In this document: one piece after another, positions 52,097-60,709 of the stretch
Numbering within the stretch: position 1 is the first letter of the stretch
Layout of the letters: the number at the start of each line of letters is the position of its first letter
NCBI GenBank assembly: GCA_934546685.1
Contig: CAKTEB010000001.1
Coordinates: 1 to 64,000, forward strand
DNA: 64,000 nucleotides
Reading direction: 5' to 3'
Source of the DNA: an uncultured Oscillospiraceae bacterium
Lineage (GTDB): Bacteria; Bacillota; Clostridia; Oscillospirales; Oscillospiraceae
Translations under genes and position numbers: made by a program
The notes under the pieces: generated by a model
The model's input: only the letters and a program-made list of their open reading frames with translations
Told to the model about the DNA's origin: nothing
Databases searched by the model: none

Positions 52097-54252
52097 GACC
52101 GCACTTCCTCCGGGATAGGGCCGCCGGGGAAGTCGCCCTCCGGTGGTGCTGGGATGTTTTCGGGCAGATCCTCCTGGAAACCGCCCTCCGGAGGCACCGG
52201 GAAGCCCTCAGGAGGCTGCTCCGGGCGTCCGCTCTTTTTCTTCTTGCCCTTTTTTCCCTTGCCGGGGAAGCCGCCCCCGGGGAAGCCGCCCCCAGGGAAG
52301 CCGCCCCCAGGGAAGCCCCCAAAGGCCTCCTCCTGCTGGGCAGGCTCCTCCTCTACCGCCGCACCGATGAACTGGGAGTTATAGAGGTCGTAGTAGAAGC
52401 CCTTCTGATCCAGCAGCTGCTGGTGGGTTCCCTGCTCGATGATACTGCCATGGTTCATCACCAGGATCAGATCCGCGTCCCGGATGGTGGACAGCCGGTG
52501 GGCGATCACGAAGCTGGTGCGCCCCTCCATGAGCTTCTGCATGGCCTTCTGGATCAGCACCTCAGTACGGGTATCTACAGAGGAGGTAGCCTCGTCCAAA
52601 ATCAGAATACTGGGATCCGACAGGAACGCCCGGGCAATAGTCATCAGCTGCTTCTGGCCCTGGGAGATATTTGTGGCGTCATCGTTGATGACCGTATCAT
52701 AGCCCTGGGGCAGGGTCTGAACAAAGTGATCCACATAGGCCATCTTGGCCGCCGCCACGATCTCCTCCTCTGTGGCCTCCTTGCCAGAAAGGGCATTGTA
52801 GCCATAGGCGATGTTGTCCCGGATGGTGCCGCTGAACAGCCACACGTCCTGGAGCACCATACCGATCTTGCTGCGGAGCTCCTCTCTGGGAATAGAGCGG
52901 ATATCCTTGCCGTCAATGGCGATCCGTCCGCCGTCCACCTCATAGAACCGCATCAGCAGGTTCACCAGGGTGGTCTTGCCCGCGCCGGTGGGGCCGACGA
53001 TGGCCACCTTTTCGCCCGGGCGCACGGTAAGGTTCAGATCCTCGATAAGCTTAGTGTCGGGCTTATAGCTGAAGTCCACATGCTCGAAGGAGACCACCTT
53101 GGGATCCTCCAGATGCTGCATAGGCTCCATATCCGGTACCGCCTCCTCCTCGTCCAGCAGCTCGAAAACCCGCTCCGCGGAGGCGATGGTGGACTGAATC
53201 GTGGAGGCGATGGAGGCCGTCTGGGTAATGGGCATCATCAGCTGCTTGGAGTAGGCAATGATGGCCGTTACATCGCCCAGGGTCACGGCCATGCCCAGGG
53301 GGCCGCCGCCCACGATCCACACGCCGCCCAGAATACACACAGCCACATAATTGAGGTTATTGATAACCGTCATGGCCGGCTGGATCACGCCGGAGATAAA
53401 CGCCGCCTTAAAGGAGGACTGAAACAGCACCTCGTTCTCCTTTTCAAAGGCATCCATGGCCGCCTGCTGCCGTCCAAAGAGCTTTACCACCGTATGGCCG
53501 GTGTACATCTCCTCGATCTGACCGTTGAGATTGCCGGTGGAGGCCCACTGGGTGGTAAAATAGCCCTTGGCCTTGGAGGCGATGATTTTGGTCATCAGGA
53601 AGCACAGCACCACCGTCACCAGGGAGATCAGGGTCAGCAGCCAGTTCCGGTAGAACATAAAGAACAGCACACTGATCAGGGTGATAATGGCCGAGATGAT
53701 CTGGGTCAAGCTCATCTGCAGGGTCATGGAGATGTTCTCCACGTCATTTGCTACCCGGGATAGGATATCGCCCCGGGAATGGGAATCAAAGTACTTGATG
53801 GGCAGCTTCTTCAGCTTGATGTCGATGGCCTTCCGCATATCGTAGACCAGGTTCTGGGACACATCAATCATAATAAACTGCTGAATCAGGTTGCAGACCA
53901 CCGTCAGGGCATACAGCAGCCCCACGATCAGCGCGGCATGGCGCAGGGCCCCGAAGTCGATGCCGCCGCCGGAGGATTTGGCATTGATGCCGTCGGTGAT
54001 GATATCCACCATATCCGCCAGCTTGTTGGGGGCGTAGGTGCTGGCCACCGTATAGGCGATGGTCATGATAAAGGTCAGCAGGATCAGGGGCAGCTGGGGC
54101 TTCAGCAGCTGAAGCAGACGGGACATGGTTCCCTTAAAGTCGCCCACCTGCTCGCCGCTGGAGATAAACCGGCTGCCCGGGCCGCCGGAGAAGCGCTTTT
54201 GGCGCTGGAGCTCCAGCTCTCGGTTTTCCTTCTCGACATCTTCGTTTGCCAT
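52093..54252 (-). CDS. ABC exporter half with catalytic Walker B and Gly/Pro-rich tail
   Basis: 719 residues. Six-helix exporter domain (about 50-360), then nucleotide-binding domain: GPTGAGKTTLVNLL, Q-loop, signature NISQGQKQLMTIARA (degenerate LSGGQ) and Walker B ILILDEATSSVD with the catalytic Glu. With the half at 54253 it forms a heterodimer of TM287/288 or BmrCD type, in which this subunit supplies the working Walker B. About 95 residues follow the normal end: four GGFPG repeats, a Lys-rich patch and Pro/Glu-rich sequence. TAAATG junction with the upstream gene. Confidence 0.92.
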   Translation of the reverse strand: MANEDVEKENRELELQRQKRFSGGPGSRFISSGEQVGDFKGTMSRLLQLLKPQLPLILLTFIMTIAYTVASTYAPNKLADMVDIITDGINAKSSGGGIDFGALRHAALIVGLLYALTVVCNLIQQFIMIDVSQNLVYDMRKAIDIKLKKLPIKYFDSHSRGDILSRVANDVENISMTLQMSLTQIISAIITLISVLFFMFYRNWLLTLISLVTVVLCFLMTKIIASKAKGYFTTQWASTGNLNGQIEEMYTGHTVVKLFGRQQAAMDAFEKENEVLFQSSFKAAFISGVIQPAMTVINNLNYVAVCILGGVWIVGGGPLGMAVTLGDVTAIIAYSKQLMMPITQTASIASTIQSTIASAERVFELLDEEEAVPDMEPMQHLEDPKVVSFEHVDFSYKPDTKLIEDLNLTVRPGEKVAIVGPTGAGKTTLVNLLMRFYEVDGGRIAIDGKDIRSIPREELRSKIGMVLQDVWLFSGTIRDNIAYGYNALSGKEATEEEIVAAAKMAYVDHFVQTLPQGYDTVINDDATNISQGQKQLMTIARAFLSDPSILILDEATSSVDTRTEVLIQKAMQKLMEGRTSFVIAHRLSTIRDADLILVMNHGSIIEQGTHQQLLDQKGFYYDLYNSQFIGAAVEEEPAQQEEAFGGFPGGGFPGGGFPGGGFPGKGKKGKKKKSGRPEQPPEGFPVPPEGGFQEDLPENIPAPPEGDFPGGPIPEEVRS
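52264..52320 (-). repeat. 15-bp tandem repeat coding (Gly-Gly-Phe-Pro-Gly)n
   Basis: Units GGGGAAGCCGCCCCC, the same, AGGGAAGCCGCCCCC and a partial fourth, in the 3' tail of the exporter gene. Confidence 0.85.
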
Positions 54253-55983
54253 TTACGCCACCTCCTCTGCACTCAGCTGGCTCAGGACGATCTCCTTGTA
54301 GACCTGGCAGGTCTCCATGAGCTCCTTGTGGGTGCCCATGCCCGCCACCTTGCCCTCGTCCAGGACAATGATCCGGTCTGCCCCCAGCACCGTGGTGACA
54401 CGTTGAGCCACGATCAGAACCGCGGCCCCCTGGGTCTCCCGGCTCAGGGCCTGGCGCAGCTTCGCATCGGTCTTGAAGTCCAGCGCCGAGAAGCTGTCGT
54501 CAAAAATATACACATCCGGCTTCCGGATGATGGCCCGTGCAATGGCCAAGCGCTGCCGCTGGCCGCCGGACACGTTGGTGCCGCCCTGGGAAATGGAGGA
54601 GTCCAGACCTCTGGGCATACCGGACACGAAGTCCTTGCCCTGGGCCACCTCCAGTGCCTGCCACAGCTCCTCCTCCGTGGCGTCGGGCTTGCCGTAGCGC
54701 AGGTTCGAGGCGATGGTGCCATCGAAGAGCAGGGCCTTCTGGGGCACCACACCAAGATGACTCCGGAGCTCCTCCTGGCCGAGGCTGCGGATGTCCACGC
54801 CGTTCATGAGGATCTGGCCCTCGGTGGCATCGTAAATTCTGGGGATCAGGTTCACCAGGGTGGATTTACCGGAGCCCGTGGAGCCGATGATGGCCGTGGT
54901 CTCACCAGGCCGGGTCACGAAGCTCACATGCTCCAGCACAGGCCGATCCGCCTCCGGGTAGTGGAAGGATACGTCCCGGAATTCCAACCCCTGGAACGTG
55001 CCCAGATGCTGCTCCTGTTCGGGAGCGAGATCCTTGACTGTGGGATCGTATTCCAGCACCTCGTTGATACGGCCAATGGAGGTCATGGCTCTGGGGATCA
55101 TGTTCATCATCATGGAGGACATCATAACACTCATGAGGATCTGGGTCAGGTAGGTCACAAAGGCGTTCATAGATCCGATGCCCATGCCGCCGTTGTCAAT
55201 GCGGATGGCGCCCATGTAATAGGCCGCCAGGGTGGCCACGTTCATGATAAGGGTCACCATAGGCATCATAGCCGTCATGAGCTTATGGGCATGCACCGAG
55301 ATCCTGAGCATTTTCTCATTTTCCTGGTCATAGCGCTTTTCCTCATAGTCCGTGCGCACAAAGGCCCGGATGACCCGGATGCCAGAGAGCTTTTCCCGGA
55401 GCACCTGGTTGAGCACATCCACCTGGGTCTGCTGCTTTTTGAACCATGGATGAGACTTCTTGGTGGTCACCACCACCAGCACCGCGATCACCGGCACTAC
55501 AAACAGCAGGATCACCGACAGCTTCACATCCTGCCGGAGGCACATGATAATGCCGCCCAGCAGCAGAATCGGCGTGGTGATAATGGTTCGCAGCAGCATC
55601 TGCATCATCTGCTGGATCTGGTTCACGTCATTGGTGGTTCTGGTAATGAGAGAGGGGGTGCCGAATTTGTCCAGGTCCGACTGGGAGAAGGACTGCACCT
55701 TGGTAAACAGCCCCAACCGCATATCCCGGCCATAGGCCAGGGAGGCCTTGGTGGAGAAGTAGGTGGTACCCAGAGTACATGCGCCCACCAGCACCGCCAC
55801 AATCAGCATCAGGGCTCCGTAAAACAGGATCTTCCCCACATCGCCGGTCATTACGCCATCGTCGATGATCTTGGCGTTCAGCGCCGGAAGGTACAGGTCA
55901 GACAGGGACTGGAGCACAATGAATACCACCGTCAGCAGCACCCATCTCCAATAGGGCTTCAGATATCTAAAAAATGTTTTCAA
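54253..55983 (-). CDS. ABC exporter half with degenerate Walker B
   Basis: 576 residues. The start is a TTG at 55983, 8 bases after AAGGAG within the end of the MarR gene; an upstream GTG overlaps that site. Six-helix membrane domain, then GSTGSGKSTLVNLI, canonical signature NVSGGQRQRLAIARAI and Walker B VYIFDDSFSALD, where Asp replaces the catalytic Glu. This Asp is the known mark of the non-catalytic site in heterodimeric exporters such as BmrC and TM287. Multidrug or lipid export is the expected role. Confidence 0.93.
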   Translation of the reverse strand: MKTFFRYLKPYWRWVLLTVVFIVLQSLSDLYLPALNAKIIDDGVMTGDVGKILFYGALMLIVAVLVGACTLGTTYFSTKASLAYGRDMRLGLFTKVQSFSQSDLDKFGTPSLITRTTNDVNQIQQMMQMLLRTIITTPILLLGGIIMCLRQDVKLSVILLFVVPVIAVLVVVTTKKSHPWFKKQQTQVDVLNQVLREKLSGIRVIRAFVRTDYEEKRYDQENEKMLRISVHAHKLMTAMMPMVTLIMNVATLAAYYMGAIRIDNGGMGIGSMNAFVTYLTQILMSVMMSSMMMNMIPRAMTSIGRINEVLEYDPTVKDLAPEQEQHLGTFQGLEFRDVSFHYPEADRPVLEHVSFVTRPGETTAIIGSTGSGKSTLVNLIPRIYDATEGQILMNGVDIRSLGQEELRSHLGVVPQKALLFDGTIASNLRYGKPDATEEELWQALEVAQGKDFVSGMPRGLDSSISQGGTNVSGGQRQRLAIARAIIRKPDVYIFDDSFSALDFKTDAKLRQALSRETQGAAVLIVAQRVTTVLGADRIIVLDEGKVAGMGTHKELMETCQVYKEIVLSQLSAEEVA

Positions 55984-55988
55984 TGGAA

Positions 55989-56546
55989 TCACTCCTTGCT
56001 TGGGATCTCGGGCCCGGACGCTATGATTCCCCGGATGTTGCGGCCCAGCCGGGACAGCATCTCGTCCATCTGCTGGAGCTCCTGGGAGGTAAAGTCCTGA
56101 AATACCCGGCCAAAATAGCCGTCCACCGCCCGGCGGTCCTCCTCATCCAGCTGCACCGCAGCCTCGGTGGGGTAGATCCGGGAGATGCGCTGATCCATGG
56201 GATCCGGCCGCCGATCCACATAGCCTGCCCGCTCCATCTTCTGGAGCATCACCGTGACGGTGGCCCGCTGGATGTGCAGCCGGTCCGCCAGCTCCCGCTG
56301 GCTCATGCCGGGGGTGTGAATGATGATCCGCAGGGCGCTGGCCTGGGCAGGGGGCAGGCCGTCCTCCTGGAGCACCGAGCGGAAGGCCATATGGTGGATC
56401 CTCCCGGTGTATTCGATCCGGCGCATGAGCCGGAAGTTCATGGGTTCGTCCTCGTGGGGCTCTTCCTCCATGGGAGGCTCCTTGCCCGGGGGCGGAAGCG
56501 GCCCAAACTCCAGGCCGCGCTCCCATTCCTCATCCCTTGGTTTCAT
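55989..56546 (-). CDS. MarR-family regulator with Pro/Glu-rich N-terminus
   Basis: 185 residues. Winged helix (about 75-150) with PPAQASALRIIIHTPGMSQRELADRLHIQRATVTVML (parts: GMSQRELADRL, RATVTVMLQKME) and wing DPMDQRISRIYPTE. An N-terminal extension of about 35 residues is Pro/Glu-rich (FGPLPPPGKEPP, EEEPHEDEP). Start ATG at 56546 although its AAAGGAG is 13 bases away, since an upstream GTG lies before that site. It leads the exporter operon and is probably its repressor. Confidence 0.87.
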   Translation of the reverse strand: MKPRDEEWERGLEFGPLPPPGKEPPMEEEPHEDEPMNFRLMRRIEYTGRIHHMAFRSVLQEDGLPPAQASALRIIIHTPGMSQRELADRLHIQRATVTVMLQKMERAGYVDRRPDPMDQRISRIYPTEAAVQLDEEDRRAVDGYFGRVFQDFTSQELQQMDEMLSRLGRNIRGIIASGPEIPSKE

Positions 56547-56607
56547 AGAATGACAGATACTCCTTTCCACAAAATACCGCCGCCAACATTGTTTTAAGGC
56601 TTACAGT

Positions 56608-56661
56608 ATTCTAGCTAACAATTAGTAAACTAACAATACAGGATATGCGGGCGTTTGTCAA
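56608..56661 (-). promoter_or_regulatory. tandem promoters and operator of the MarR operon
   Basis: Minus strand P1 TTGACA-17-TATTGT (56656-56661, 56633-56638) and P2 TTGTTA-17-TAGAAT (56631-56636, 56608-56613). CTAACAAT occurs twice, 15 bases apart (56615, 56630), with inverted TTAG-4-CTAA (56622-56633) between: a likely MarR site covering both. Confidence 0.68.
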
Positions 56662-56712
56662 CAGTTTTCTGCGGCCCGCACGGACTTTTTTCCGGACCTC
56701 CCCGCTCCGGGA

Positions 56713-56741
56713 TTGCAATTTCCCCATGGCTTCTTTATAAT
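56713..56741 (+). promoter_or_regulatory. promoter of the HAD phosphatase operon
   Basis: TTGCAA, 17 bases, TATAAT, 35 bases before the leader ORF. Confidence 0.78.
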
Positions 56742-56776
56742 GTGATGGAATAATGAAACAACGGAGGAATTCTGCA

Positions 56777-56818
56777 ATGAATCACGATCCATCCGCCCGG
56801 GAGCTGCCGCTATGGTAA
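56777..56818 (+). CDS. 13-codon leader ORF overlapping the HAD gene
   Basis: ATG at 56777, 8 bases after CGGAGGAAT, the best ribosome binding site here. It encodes MNHDPSARELPLW and stops at TAA 56816-56818, two bases beyond the ATG (56812) of the HAD gene in another frame. This arrangement suggests translational coupling; a sequencing or real frameshift fusing the two is the alternative. Confidence 0.5.
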   Translation: MNHDPSARELPLW

Positions 56819-57654
56819 GGCTCCCGCTCCCAAAGCTCATCGCCCTGGATCTGGACGAAACTACCCTGAACCGGGAATCCCAGCTGTCCCCCGGAAACCG
56901 TGCTGCCCTGGAGGCCGCCGTCCAGCGGGGCTGTATTCTGGTCATCGCCTCCGGCCGGGCCTTTGACACCCTGCCCGAGGAAATGCTCCGTTTTCCCGGG
57001 GTACAATATGCCATCTGCGGCAACGGTGCGGCAGTCTATGCGCTGCCCTCCCGGGCGCTTTTGGCCCATCACACGGTTCCCCCGGAGGCCGTGGATCAAA
57101 TTCTAACGCTGTCCCTGGGACAAAACCTGACCTTTGAGGCCTTTGTAGCTGGCTGCGCCTACGCCCAAGGGGACTATATCGAGGATCCCACCCGGTATAT
57201 GTGCGATCCCATGACCGTCCACTATGTCAAGGCCTCCCGACGCCCGGTGGTGAATATCCGCGCGTTTCTCAGCCAGCATCGGGCGGAGCTGGACAGCCTG
57301 GATCTTGTGGTAGGGGATCTGGAGGTAAAGGCCCATATGACCGAGCTTTTATCCGAGATCCCGGATGTCTACATCACCACCTCCGTGCCACGGCTCATCG
57401 AGATCTCCCATCGGGACTGCGGCAAGCACCGGGGCCTGGAATTTCTCTCGAACCTGCTGGACATTCCCCAAAAATCCATCTGCGCCTTCGGCAACGCCGA
57501 CAACGACGCGGATATGCTCTCCTGGGCAGGCTGCGGCATCGCCGTGGCCAACAGCAGCCCCGCCTGCCTGGCAGCCGCCAACCATGTGACCGGACATTTC
57601 CTGGAAGATGGCGTGGCCCAGGCTCTCAGGGACTATTTTGACATCACGCCATAA
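56812..57654 (+). CDS. HAD-superfamily phosphatase (Cof type)
   Basis: 280 residues. Motif I ALDLDETTLN (nucleophile Asp13, general acid Asp15), motif II in VIASGRAFDTL, a C2-type cap (about 85-185) and motif IV FGNADNDADML (about 224-234). Cof-type enzymes dephosphorylate sugar phosphates, FMN or similar metabolites in the cytoplasm. The SpoU-type gene follows after 17 bases. Its own ribosome binding site is modest; see the leader ORF. Confidence 0.88.
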   Translation: MVRLPLPKLIALDLDETTLNRESQLSPGNRAALEAAVQRGCILVIASGRAFDTLPEEMLRFPGVQYAICGNGAAVYALPSRALLAHHTVPPEAVDQILTLSLGQNLTFEAFVAGCAYAQGDYIEDPTRYMCDPMTVHYVKASRRPVVNIRAFLSQHRAELDSLDLVVGDLEVKAHMTELLSEIPDVYITTSVPRLIEISHRDCGKHRGLEFLSNLLDIPQKSICAFGNADNDADMLSWAGCGIAVANSSPACLAAANHVTGHFLEDGVAQALRDYFDITP

Positions 57655-57671
57655 CCGCAAAGGAGGCCCCT

Positions 57672-58490
57672 ATGGCTCAGATCATTGAAATGCAGGACCT
57701 TTCCACCCCGGAGCTGGCCCCCTATGCCCGGCTCACCGAAGCCCAGCTTCGATCCCGCCGGGATCCGTCCCAGGCCATGTTCATCGCCGAAAGCCCCAAG
57801 GTCATCGGCCACGCCCTGGACGCTGGCTGCGTGCCGGTATCCCTGCTCATGGAACGGCAGAAGCTCCAGACGGCCCAGGACATTCTAAGCCGGTGCGGAG
57901 ATATCCCGGTCTATACCGGCGATCCTCAGCTGCTTTCGGAGCTCACGGGCTTCCGGCTGACCCGAGGGATCCTCTGCGCCATGCGCCGCCCCGCGCCTAT
58001 CCCCCCGGAGACCATTCTCCAGGATGCCAGCCGGTTGGCAGTGCTGGAGGGCATCGTGGATCCCACCAACGTGGGCGCCATTGTCCGCTCCGCCGCGGCC
58101 CTGGGCATGGACGGCGTACTGCTGAGTCCCACCTGCTGTGATCCCCTGCATCGGCGGGCGGTGCGGGTCAGCATGGGCACCGTGTTCCAGATCCCCTGGG
58201 CTTACCTGGGCACCGACAGTCACCTCTGGCCCCAGCAGGGGCTGGAGCTGCTCCACCGCTATGGCTTTTCCACCGCCGCCATGGCCCTGGATCACCGGGC
58301 CATCTCCATCTCCGATCCCCAGCTCCGGCAGCCGCGGCTGGCGGTATTCCTGGGAACGGAGGGGGATGGGCTCTGCCCGGAGACCGTGGTGGGCTGCGAC
58401 TATACCGTTATGATCCCCATGTACCACGGGGTGGATTCCCTGAACGTAGCCGCCGCCAGTGCAGTGGCCTTTTGGGAGCTCCATAAATAA
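57672..58490 (+). CDS. TrmH/SpoU-family RNA 2'-O-methyltransferase
   Basis: 272 residues. N-terminal substrate-binding part (about 1-110), then the SPOUT knot: LEGIVDPTNVGAIVRSA (motif 1), LGTEGDGL (motif 2) and IPMYHGVDSLNVAAA (motif 3). Methylates ribose 2'-OH in rRNA or tRNA with S-adenosylmethionine. Which nucleotide is modified cannot be told. AAAGGAGG precedes the ATG; cotranscribed with the HAD gene. Confidence 0.9.
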   Translation: MAQIIEMQDLSTPELAPYARLTEAQLRSRRDPSQAMFIAESPKVIGHALDAGCVPVSLLMERQKLQTAQDILSRCGDIPVYTGDPQLLSELTGFRLTRGILCAMRRPAPIPPETILQDASRLAVLEGIVDPTNVGAIVRSAAALGMDGVLLSPTCCDPLHRRAVRVSMGTVFQIPWAYLGTDSHLWPQQGLELLHRYGFSTAAMALDHRAISISDPQLRQPRLAVFLGTEGDGLCPETVVGCDYTVMIPMYHGVDSLNVAAASAVAFWELHK

Positions 58491-58495
58491 ACCAA

Positions 58496-58558
58496 AGGCA
58501 GCACCTTTGTACGGTGCTGCCTAAAATGCCGGAGCAGGCTGTCCCGCTCCGGCATTTT
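58496..58558. terminator. double hairpin terminator
   Basis: 10-bp stem 58496-58505 with 58513-58522, then 13-bp stem 58523-58535 with 58546-58558 flanked by A and T runs, between convergent genes. Confidence 0.85.
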
Positions 58559-58566
58559 CGTTTCCT

Positions 58567-59859
58567 TTATGCCAGGGTCCCCACCAGGCCCTGGGGCTCC
58601 CAGCCCTCCATGGTCACGTCTCTGATCTGATTGTGGAGATCCTCCTGGGATTCCACCGCCGCAAGAATATAGTTGGCGGTGTGGCCTGTCCAGCGGCCCT
58701 GGCTGTCCTTTTGCTCAAAGAGCACCGGCATAGTCCTTCCCAGGAAGCTCCGCTGATAATTTTCCCGCAGCGCTGCCTCTACCTGGGCAGCACGGGCGGC
58801 CCGTTGCTCCTTCTCCGCCTGGGGGATCTGTCCGGGCATCTCCGCCGCCGGAGTTCCGGTACGCCGGGAATAGGGGAAGATGTGCATGGCGGAAAAGTCC
58901 GCGGTTTTTAAGAATTCCAGAGTCGCGGAGAACTCCTCCTCCGTCTCCTGGGGGAAGCCCACGATCAGATCCGTGGTGATGGCGCAGTCTGGGAAGCTCT
59001 CCCGCAGCAGGCGGCAGCTCTCTAGATACCGCTCCGTGGAGTATTTCCGCCGCATCCGCTGAAGGGTAGCGTCGCAGCCGCTTTGCAGGGAGAGGTGGAA
59101 CTGGGGGCAAAGATTTTCGCAGTCCTTCAGAGCCGAGCAGAAATCGGGATCCACTGTCCGGGGCTCCAGGGATCCCAGCCGCACCCGCATATCCGGCACC
59201 GCCTGGCAAATGGCCCGGATCAGATCCTGGGGCTTCTGCCCATTCTTAAAGTCCGCACCCCAGGATGAGATCTCAATGCCCGTGACCACCACCTCCCGGT
59301 AGCCCTGCTCCCGGAGTTCCAGCACCTGCTTCACCGCGGTATCCAGGGGCAGGGAGCGGATGGCACCCCGAGCGTAGGGAATGATGCAGTAGGTGCAGAA
59401 ATTCACGCAGCCATCCTCCACCTTCAGCATGGCCCTTGTCCGCTCTCCCAGGCCGCCGGGCTCCAGCACCTCAAATTCCTTCCGGCGGAAGGCGTTGTCC
59501 ACCTGAACAGAATGCCGGTGATCCTGGCGGAACTGCTCCATCCGCTGGATGAAGGCTCCCCGGTCTCCGGTTCCGCCCACTACGTCCACCTCCAGCTTCT
59601 CCATATCCTCCGGGTGAACCTGGGCATAACAGCCGCAGACGCCGATCACCGCCTCCGGATTCAGCTTTCTGGCCCGGCGCAGGGCGTTTCTGGATTTTTT
59701 ATCGCTGACCGCCGTTACCGTACAGGTATTGACAATATAAAAATCACAGGGCTCGTCAAATCTGCCCTGGGTATAGCCCCGGGCGGTGAGCTCCTTTTCC
59801 AGGGCCTGCGATTCGTATTGATTGACCTTGCAGCCCAGGGTGTAGATAGCAAACTTCAT
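58567..59859 (-). CDS. mtaB: tRNA t6A37 methylthiotransferase
   Basis: 430 residues. Radical SAM enzyme adding a methylthio group to t6A37 of tRNA. N-terminal UPF0004 domain with cysteines in YTLGCKVNQYE, VNTCTVT and GVCGCYAQ for the auxiliary cluster, radical SAM CVNFCTYC (about 150-157) and a C-terminal TRAM domain from about residue 370. KVNQYE and the overall length point to MtaB rather than MiaB or RimO. Start ATG with AAAGGTGA. Confidence 0.93.
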   Translation of the reverse strand: MKFAIYTLGCKVNQYESQALEKELTARGYTQGRFDEPCDFYIVNTCTVTAVSDKKSRNALRRARKLNPEAVIGVCGCYAQVHPEDMEKLEVDVVGGTGDRGAFIQRMEQFRQDHRHSVQVDNAFRRKEFEVLEPGGLGERTRAMLKVEDGCVNFCTYCIIPYARGAIRSLPLDTAVKQVLELREQGYREVVVTGIEISSWGADFKNGQKPQDLIRAICQAVPDMRVRLGSLEPRTVDPDFCSALKDCENLCPQFHLSLQSGCDATLQRMRRKYSTERYLESCRLLRESFPDCAITTDLIVGFPQETEEEFSATLEFLKTADFSAMHIFPYSRRTGTPAAEMPGQIPQAEKEQRAARAAQVEAALRENYQRSFLGRTMPVLFEQKDSQGRWTGHTANYILAAVESQEDLHNQIRDVTMEGWEPQGLVGTLA

Positions 59860-59871
59860 GGCGATTCACCT

Positions 59872-59956
59872 TTGCATGTTTCTAAATTTGTGGTATACTG
59901 GTTCCGTATTTCAGAGCGTATGCCGATGATGCGCACCGAAAGGGCGTATCGTTTTT
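59872..59956 (+). promoter_or_regulatory. promoter and attenuator-like leader of the HPr-like gene
   Basis: TTGCAT, 16 bases, TATACT (59894-59899). In the leader a 7-bp stem GATGCGC/GCGTATC (59928-59934 with 59944-59950) is followed by TTTTTATTAT, a terminator-like structure 53 bases before the start codon. Confidence 0.55.
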
Positions 59957-60008
59957 ATTATATCGGATATTAAGATAGAAGTACATAGTGAATTTAGGAG
60001 GTCTTTCT

Positions 60009-60260
60009 ATGACAGAGTTTTATGTGTCGCTCCATTCCATTAAGGATGCCCAGGAGTTCGTCTCTGCCGCCAGCATGATCCCGGTGGATATCGACGTGAT
60101 CTCGGGCCGCTATACCATCGACGCCAAAAGCCTTTTAGGCCTGTTCAGCCTGCCCCCGGATGTACCGGTGCTGATCCGGGTCTACGGCACCCCCGAGGAC
60201 GGGCAGCAGTTCCGTTCCCAAGTAGAAGCACTGGTGACAGAGCCCCCCAAGGAGGTCTAA
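60009..60260 (+). CDS. HPr-like protein without the active-site histidine
   Basis: 83 residues. ATG at 60009 with AGGAGGT 6 bases upstream. The C-terminal two thirds match HPr (SGRYTIDAKSLLGLFSL, with the Ser corresponding to HPr Ser46, then VLIRVYG), but the GLHARPA loop with His15 is replaced by SLHSIKDAQEF. It cannot carry phosphate for the sugar PTS in the normal way; like Crh it could be a regulatory partner of HPr kinase/CcpA. Stop overlaps tail-to-tail with the next gene. Confidence 0.8.
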   Translation: MTEFYVSLHSIKDAQEFVSAASMIPVDIDVISGRYTIDAKSLLGLFSLPPDVPVLIRVYGTPEDGQQFRSQVEALVTEPPKEV

Positions 60261-60628
60261 AGGCTCAAAAGGATTCTCAGTTCCCGGTCCGTAAGGAGCC
60301 GCCCATGCCATGGGGCAAGCTGGGCCTCAGAAGGGGAGAGTATCCTTCCGCCGCACCGGACGGAGGCATATTCTCCATAGCCCGAAGCCGCCAAAAAGCG
60401 CAGGAATACCGCGCCGTCTTCTTCCTCCGCCGGTATCTCCCCGCCCTGGTCGTTAAGGCACAGGAATTCCGGGAGATCTCCCGGGCAGACGGGGCCCAGC
60501 AGGATCCGATCCACATCCAGCGTCAGGCTCCGGCACAGGGCCAGCCCCCGCTCAAGGGGCCGTGGCATGCTGCCGCCGGTATCCAGGATCAGGATGGGAT
60601 ACTCCCGCACCCATCGCCACAGCTTCAC
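60257..60628 (-). CDS. small protein of unknown function
   Basis: 123 residues. GTG start at 60628 with AAAGGGGGA about 6 bases upstream. Soluble, with hydrophobic N-terminal strand and Gly-rich turn (YPILILDTGGSMPRPLERG), then LTLDVDRILLGPV, and a C-terminal DRELRILLSL. No family recognised. Support for being real: ribosome binding site, no competing gene across 370 bases, and neat CTAA stop overlap with the HPr-like gene. No clear promoter. Confidence 0.5.
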   Translation of the reverse strand: MKLWRWVREYPILILDTGGSMPRPLERGLALCRSLTLDVDRILLGPVCPGDLPEFLCLNDQGGEIPAEEEDGAVFLRFLAASGYGEYASVRCGGRILSPSEAQLAPWHGRLLTDRELRILLSL

Positions 60629-60640
60629 AGCGCTTCCCCC

Positions 60641-60669
60641 TTTCCTTTTATTCCATACTATGCTATACT
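60641..60669 (+). promoter_or_regulatory. galE promoter (weak -35)
   Basis: TTTCCT, 17 bases, TATACT, about 41 bases before the ATG. Confidence 0.5.
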
Positions 60670-60709
60670 GTTCCTATCTCATTCTACAGTAGATAAAGGA
60701 GAATGTTCC

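Noticed and set aside
60305..60709. Extension of galE over the upstream region
   Set aside because: Known GalE starts with the nucleotide-binding strand encoded from 60710, which has its own ribosome binding site.
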